In this document: one piece after another, positions 15,405-18,150 of the stretch
How the letters are laid out: each line of letters opens with the position of its first letter
How positions within the stretch are numbered: position 1 is the stretch's first letter
NCBI GenBank assembly: GCA_005779525.1
Contig: SXIZ01000024.1
Coordinates: 1-18,150 of the forward strand
DNA: 18,150 nucleotides
Direction of reading: 5' to 3'
Source: Methylococcaceae bacterium
GTDB lineage: Bacteria; Pseudomonadota; Gammaproteobacteria; Methylococcales; Methylomonadaceae
Made by a program: the position numbers and the translations under genes
Notes under the pieces: generated by a model
What the model saw: the letters and a program-made list of their open reading frames with translations, nothing else
The model's database searches: none
What the model was told of the DNA's origin: nothing

Positions 15405-16055
15405 ATGAATGAAAAACAACTAATTGCGCAGCGAGCTGCGCAACGTATACAAAATAATATGCTGGTAGGCTTAGGCACGGGATCGACTGCCAATTTGTTT
15501 ATTGCCGAACTTGCGCAACGTGTACAGCTGGAAAAGCTCAAGGTCACAGCGGTTGCAAGCTCAGTCATTAGTGGCATTTATGCAAAATCGCAAGGGCTAT
15601 GTGTCATTAGCATTGAGCAATGTCAACAGCTAGATGTCTATGTTGATGGTGCCGATGAAGTGACCCCAGATTTAACCTTGCTCAAAGGGCGTGGCTCAGA
15701 CTTAGTCAAAGAAAAATTACTTGCACAAGCAAGCTCTGCATTTTGGGTAATCGCAGACAGTAGCAAACGGGTGCAGCATCTGGGAGAGCGCAACCCCATC
15801 CCAGTCGAAGTCATGCCTTTTGCATGGCAACTGGTGCAAGCCAGCATCGCTAAATTGGGAGGCAATCCCCAATTACGCCCCAATGCTAACCAAGACGGAT
15901 TGGCAGTGACTTCACACGGTAGCTTAGTGTTGGATGTGGTCTTTGAACAAGCTTATTCGCCTGCAGAACTCAATGCCCTGCTGAACGCAATCCCGGGGGT
16001 TGTTGAACATGGAATTTTTTACCAACTGGCCACGGAAGTAATTACCGCGGATTAA
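15405..16055 (+). CDS. rpiA: ribose-5-phosphate isomerase A
   Basis: RpiA interconverts ribose 5-phosphate and ribulose 5-phosphate in the pentose phosphate pathway. The 216-residue protein has the phosphate-binding VGLGTGSTA (21-29) and the catalytic residues at E. coli numbering: D81 and D84 in DGADE, K94 and E103. The usual KGGGAALxREK segment reads KGRGSDLVKEK (94-104), and TDNGN is replaced by TSHGS (169-173), so this is a divergent RpiA, though every catalytic residue is present. The ATG at 15405 is preferred over an upstream start at 15339 because it gives the family length and start; the ribosome site (GAGTGA) is weak. It follows exbD by 81 bases and need not be cotranscribed. Confidence 0.92.
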   Translation: MNEKQLIAQRAAQRIQNNMLVGLGTGSTANLFIAELAQRVQLEKLKVTAVASSVISGIYAKSQGLCVISIEQCQQLDVYVDGADEVTPDLTLLKGRGSDLVKEKLLAQASSAFWVIADSSKRVQHLGERNPIPVEVMPFAWQLVQASIAKLGGNPQLRPNANQDGLAVTSHGSLVLDVVFEQAYSPAELNALLNAIPGVVEHGIFYQLATEVITAD

Positions 16056-16571
16056 GTGAATCCCATCTTTATTTATAGATTTATCGTCTAGATAATTGAG
16101 TCCACTAGAGCTATGCCAGACGAACTCGATCAGATCATTACTCAAATTGGCCCCGAGTAAGACCAAACAGCACGTTAACTTTTTACAAGTCGCTTATTAC
16201 GCATATTACGCCTAAAACATTGGTATCTGAGGCTTCTAGAACAAAAATTTGTTTGCTTTCTGAGTCATTTTTCTAGGTAAATGATATGCTATCAGGCACT
16301 CGGCGAAAACCGGGTTATTTATTTGCCATTTCAGAATCATCATTTTGAAAATGCTTTGAAATATTGAAATAAGCGTCGCATTATAAATATCACCGCATTG
16401 GCAATAGTGGCACTTAGTGGCTGGTTAGATTAACCAAGCTTCTAAGAATGTTGCAGTACTTCGCGCAAAAGCATGTTGTCGATATAATCCGACAAATATC
16501 CGCTCCATGTTCGCCCAGCGTGTACATGGACAGCGTAAAAGTAACACTTTTCATCCACACCAGGAGTATTC
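16056..16571. other. 516-base spacer upstream of the NlpE-like gene
   Basis: No coding frame is convincing. The left part is A+T-rich without a clear terminator for rpiA. Three TTGAAA repeats lie close together (16345, 16356 and 16364). The right end holds the promoter/operator at 16476-16495 and two leader hairpins: arms 16504-16510 with 16524-16530 (7 bp), and 16537-16542 with 16546-16551 (6 bp). Confidence 0.5.
16476..16495 (+). promoter_or_regulatory. -10 box inside an inverted repeat before the NlpE-like gene
   Basis: TTGTCG (16476-16481) and CGACAA (16490-16495) are exact reverse complements flanking a perfect TATAAT (16483-16488). The -35 region (near 16460-16465, TTCGCG) is poor. A regulator bound to the repeat would cover the -10 box. 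It lies about 75 bases before the start codon, a normal distance. Confidence 0.5.
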
Positions 16572-17054
16572 ATGTACCTAATTACAACCCGCCTGAACCA
16601 AGCAATATCAGTGTTAATCGTTGCCGCTACCTTCTCCTTTAGCAGTGCTTACGCTGAAGCGACCGCAGCTGACCATAATGCTCATCACCCTGCGGCTAGC
16701 AGCAATCTTACTGGTTCGGGTGTGTATTTAGGCTTTACACCCTGTGACGACTGCAAAGGTGTCAAAACTGAATTGGTATTAAACCCCAATAACAGCTACG
16801 TGCTAATGACTACTTTTATTGGCAAATCTGACCGGGAATTCGTTGAAAAGGGTAAGTTTGTCCAGGCGGAAAACAATATTGTGACTCTCACCGCCAAAGA
16901 TGGCAGTACCACCCGTCACTATCTTGTAGGCGAAGATAGCCTCACCCAACTCAATGCCAACGCCGAACATATTAACGGTGTGGGGGCCGATCGTTATATC
17001 CTGCATAAAACTAATGTGGTGAAAGGCGGCAAAACTTTCCATCGTCAACATTGA
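16572..17054 (+). CDS. secreted NlpE N-terminal-domain protein
   Basis: This 160-residue exported protein resembles the N-terminal domain of NlpE, an envelope copper-homeostasis and stress-signalling lipoprotein. A signal peptide ends near AYA28. A His-containing linker (DHNAHH, 34-39) follows, then the NlpE-N barrel (about 48-145) with GFTPCDDCKGVKTELVL carrying C58-x2-C61. There is no lipobox Cys, so unlike E. coli NlpE it seems to be soluble in the periplasm, and it lacks the second NlpE domain. The ATG has AGGAG at 16562-16566. The gene stands alone, with its own operator-like promoter. The fold is fairly clear; a copper or surface-stress role is inferred from the family. Confidence 0.8.
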   Translation: MYLITTRLNQAISVLIVAATFSFSSAYAEATAADHNAHHPAASSNLTGSGVYLGFTPCDDCKGVKTELVLNPNNSYVLMTTFIGKSDREFVEKGKFVQAENNIVTLTAKDGSTTRHYLVGEDSLTQLNANAEHINGVGADRYILHKTNVVKGGKTFHRQH

Positions 17055-17216
17055 TCTTAGTGACTTTGAACAAGTGACAGATTGAATGAAAGATGCTGAT
17101 TGTCCGCTGGCGTCTGCTGCTTAATTTTCAACACGACTTCTCTTTTAAGGGTGAATTCAAAATAGCTTTAAGTTTTAATTCAATCTGCCGCTAACTATTA
17201 AAAGCAAAATACGCAA

Positions 17217-17248
17217 GCCATTGTCTACTAACCATTTCAGACAATGGC
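17217..17248 (+). promoter_or_regulatory. perfect 10-bp stem-loop upstream of a small gene
   Basis: GCCATTGTCT (17217-17226) and AGACAATGGC (17239-17248) pair without mismatch around a 12-base loop. No T-run follows. It ends 49 bases before the small gene at 17298, so it may be a leader structure, or it may mark the end of the NlpE-like transcript. Confidence 0.45.
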
Positions 17249-17297
17249 ATCGAATATGCTGGACTGTAGTCAGACCTTACCATAGGGAGGAGCCATC

Positions 17298-17504
17298 ATG
17301 AAATCCATAGCACACCCACCAACAGTTATGGAACGTAGCGAATTTATTGAAAGTCTAAATGATGAATTCACTAGTAAACAAGGATTTGGAATATACGCCT
17401 TTTTATCTTTTTCCGAAATTGATGATTTGTACCATTTGGCTATAGTCAGTACAGAAGCACCCAAGGCGGCAATCAAAATGTTTATTAAACACTATCTTGC
17501 ATAA
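17298..17504 (+). CDS. small protein of unknown function (68 aa)
   Basis: I do not recognise this protein. It has a very strong ribosome site, AGGGAGGAG at 17284-17292, 5 bases before the ATG, which argues for real translation. The sequence is soluble, with no signal peptide or membrane helix. It begins MKSIAHPPTVMERSEFIESL, has an acidic middle (SFSEIDDLYHLAIVSTEAP) and a more basic C-terminus (AAIKMFIKHYLA), with predicted strand and helix content but no cysteine or metal motif. It lies between the NlpE-like gene and a convergent HDOD gene, with a 10-bp stem-loop upstream. It is probably a lineage-specific small gene. Confidence 0.65.
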   Translation: MKSIAHPPTVMERSEFIESLNDEFTSKQGFGIYAFLSFSEIDDLYHLAIVSTEAPKAAIKMFIKHYLA

Positions 17505-17551
17505 GTGCATTTCAAGTTTGATCGCTTGCAACCCGGTAGCGTTTTTTCATT

Positions 17552-18150
17552 TCAACCCCGAAAGAAATTAAACGCGTCGCTTGTTTTTTCTTTTGCATCG
17601 TACAATGCTTGCAGAGACATATCTGGTGTAAGAGCGGTATCTCCAAGTTTGATAAAGGCGGGTAACGTATTGAGTGGTGGCAGTGTATGCATCTCTGAAC
17701 TGCCAATTAGGCTGTGATATCGTGCAAGTAAAACGATATCGCACAATTGCAACTTAGGATTGTCATAATAATACCAATTGCTGGTATGTTTCGGGATTTG
17801 CCGCAGACTTTCAGGGAAATTCCACTTGCTTAAGATGAATTCGCCGACTAAACCTTTCAGTACCTCAATCGTGTCCTCGAGTTCGAATTTGTTGTATTGT
17901 TTTGAATCTAGTGTGGCCGCATAAGTAATAATGGGCAGTACCCCGATATTATGTATTAACCCCGCTAACAATGCCTCATCCGCATTGATTTCAGTACTCA
18001 TTGAAGCTAACGTAAAACTCAAACTGGAAATATTTACACTCTGCTTCCAAATATCTTTTGCTCGGTTGTTTAGCGCCACATTATGACTACTAAACAGGTG
18101 GTATAAGCTAATGCTGGTGACAATATTTTGCGTGGTATGTAAACCTAAGC
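17552..18150 (-). CDS. HDOD-domain protein (5' end outside window)
   Basis: On the minus strand the frame runs from the right edge to a TGA at 17552-17554 without a stop, giving about 199 residues of the C-terminal part. The segment LGLHTTQNIVTSISLYHLF, then WKQSVNISSLSFTLAS, and ADEALLAGLIHNIGVLPII match the HDOD domain, a relative of HD phosphohydrolases. In HDOD the metal-binding HD pair is degenerate; here it reads H-N, so catalysis is not expected. Such proteins act in signalling, often linked to cyclic-di-GMP or motility. A GTG at 18079 is not the real start, because homologous sequence continues upstream of it to the edge. The gene is convergent with the small gene at 17298. Confidence 0.85.
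   Translation of the reverse strand, partial: LGLHTTQNIVTSISLYHLFSSHNVALNNRAKDIWKQSVNISSLSFTLASMSTEINADEALLAGLIHNIGVLPIITYAATLDSKQYNKFELEDTIEVLKGLVGEFILSKWNFPESLRQIPKHTSNWYYYDNPKLQLCDIVLLARYHSLIGSSEMHTLPPLNTLPAFIKLGDTALTPDMSLQALYDAKEKTSDAFNFFRG

Noticed and set aside
12921..16241. TTCTAGAA palindrome repeated between genes (near 12921, 15368 and 16234)
   Set aside because: Three copies exceed chance slightly, but positions relative to genes differ (after one gene, before another), so no shared function can be argued.
16345..16369. Three TTGAAA direct repeats
   Set aside because: A+T-rich, unevenly spaced and far from a start codon; chance is a sufficient explanation.
17505..17717. Plus-strand frame over the HDOD gene
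   Set aside because: It is the antisense shadow of a clear HDOD coding sequence.

Overview
The window looks like a stretch of a gammaproteobacterial chromosome of moderate G+C. The evidence is the set of housekeeping and envelope genes: TadA, RpiA with E. coli-like active-site numbering, a KgtP-type transporter, a Bfd/Bfr pair, TonB-ExbB-ExbD, and a MASE1-PAS-GGDEF-EAL regulator. I cannot place it more finely. The multicopper oxidase, the P460-type cytochrome and the many lone genes with long spacers would fit an environmental, respiring (perhaps chemolithotrophic or methylotrophic) lineage, but that is inference. No rRNA, tRNA, insertion sequence, prophage or CRISPR array is visible.

Layout. 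1-550 holds a BrnT/BrnA toxin-antitoxin pair in which the toxin has an in-frame TGA at codon 11 while the antitoxin is intact. 673-1140 is tadA. A 720-base spacer leads to 1862-5617, a large membrane-bound cyclic-di-GMP enzyme with both catalytic domains apparently intact. 5674-6735 (minus) is an RlmN/Cfr-family radical SAM rRNA methyltransferase with a TTG start. 7145-8500 is a KgtP-like 2-oxoglutarate permease. 8797-9492 encodes a secreted c-type cytochrome of the P460 type, fused to an N-terminal secreted module and preceded by three successive hairpins. Convergent to it, 9589-10283 (minus) is a bfd-bfr iron-storage operon with a Fur-box-like site.

Divergent from bfd, 10565-12869 is a two-gene copper unit. 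It has a membrane-anchored two-domain multicopper oxidase whose blue-copper Cys lies in the first domain, overlapping a membrane-anchored cupredoxin with a Met/His-rich N-terminus. After a 700-base non-coding stretch, 13569-15323 is tonB-exbB-exbD, the proton-driven energy supply for TonB-dependent outer-membrane uptake, followed by rpiA. 16572-17054 encodes a secreted NlpE-N-like protein with a CxxC motif, under a promoter whose -10 box sits inside an inverted repeat. 17298-17504 is a small unknown gene with a very strong ribosome-binding site. The right edge (17552-18150, minus) is a partial HDOD-domain protein.

How the genes fit together. The middle of the window is weighted toward metals and redox: Fe storage and release (Bfr/Bfd), copper oxidation or electron transfer (oxidase plus cupredoxin), a heme P460 cytochrome, TonB uptake energy and an NlpE-like possible copper sensor. 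No single operon unites them, so the link is thematic. The most interesting parts are the oxidase/cupredoxin pair, the P460 fusion protein, the tandem hairpins at 8661-8756, and the structured non-coding stretch at 12870-13568.
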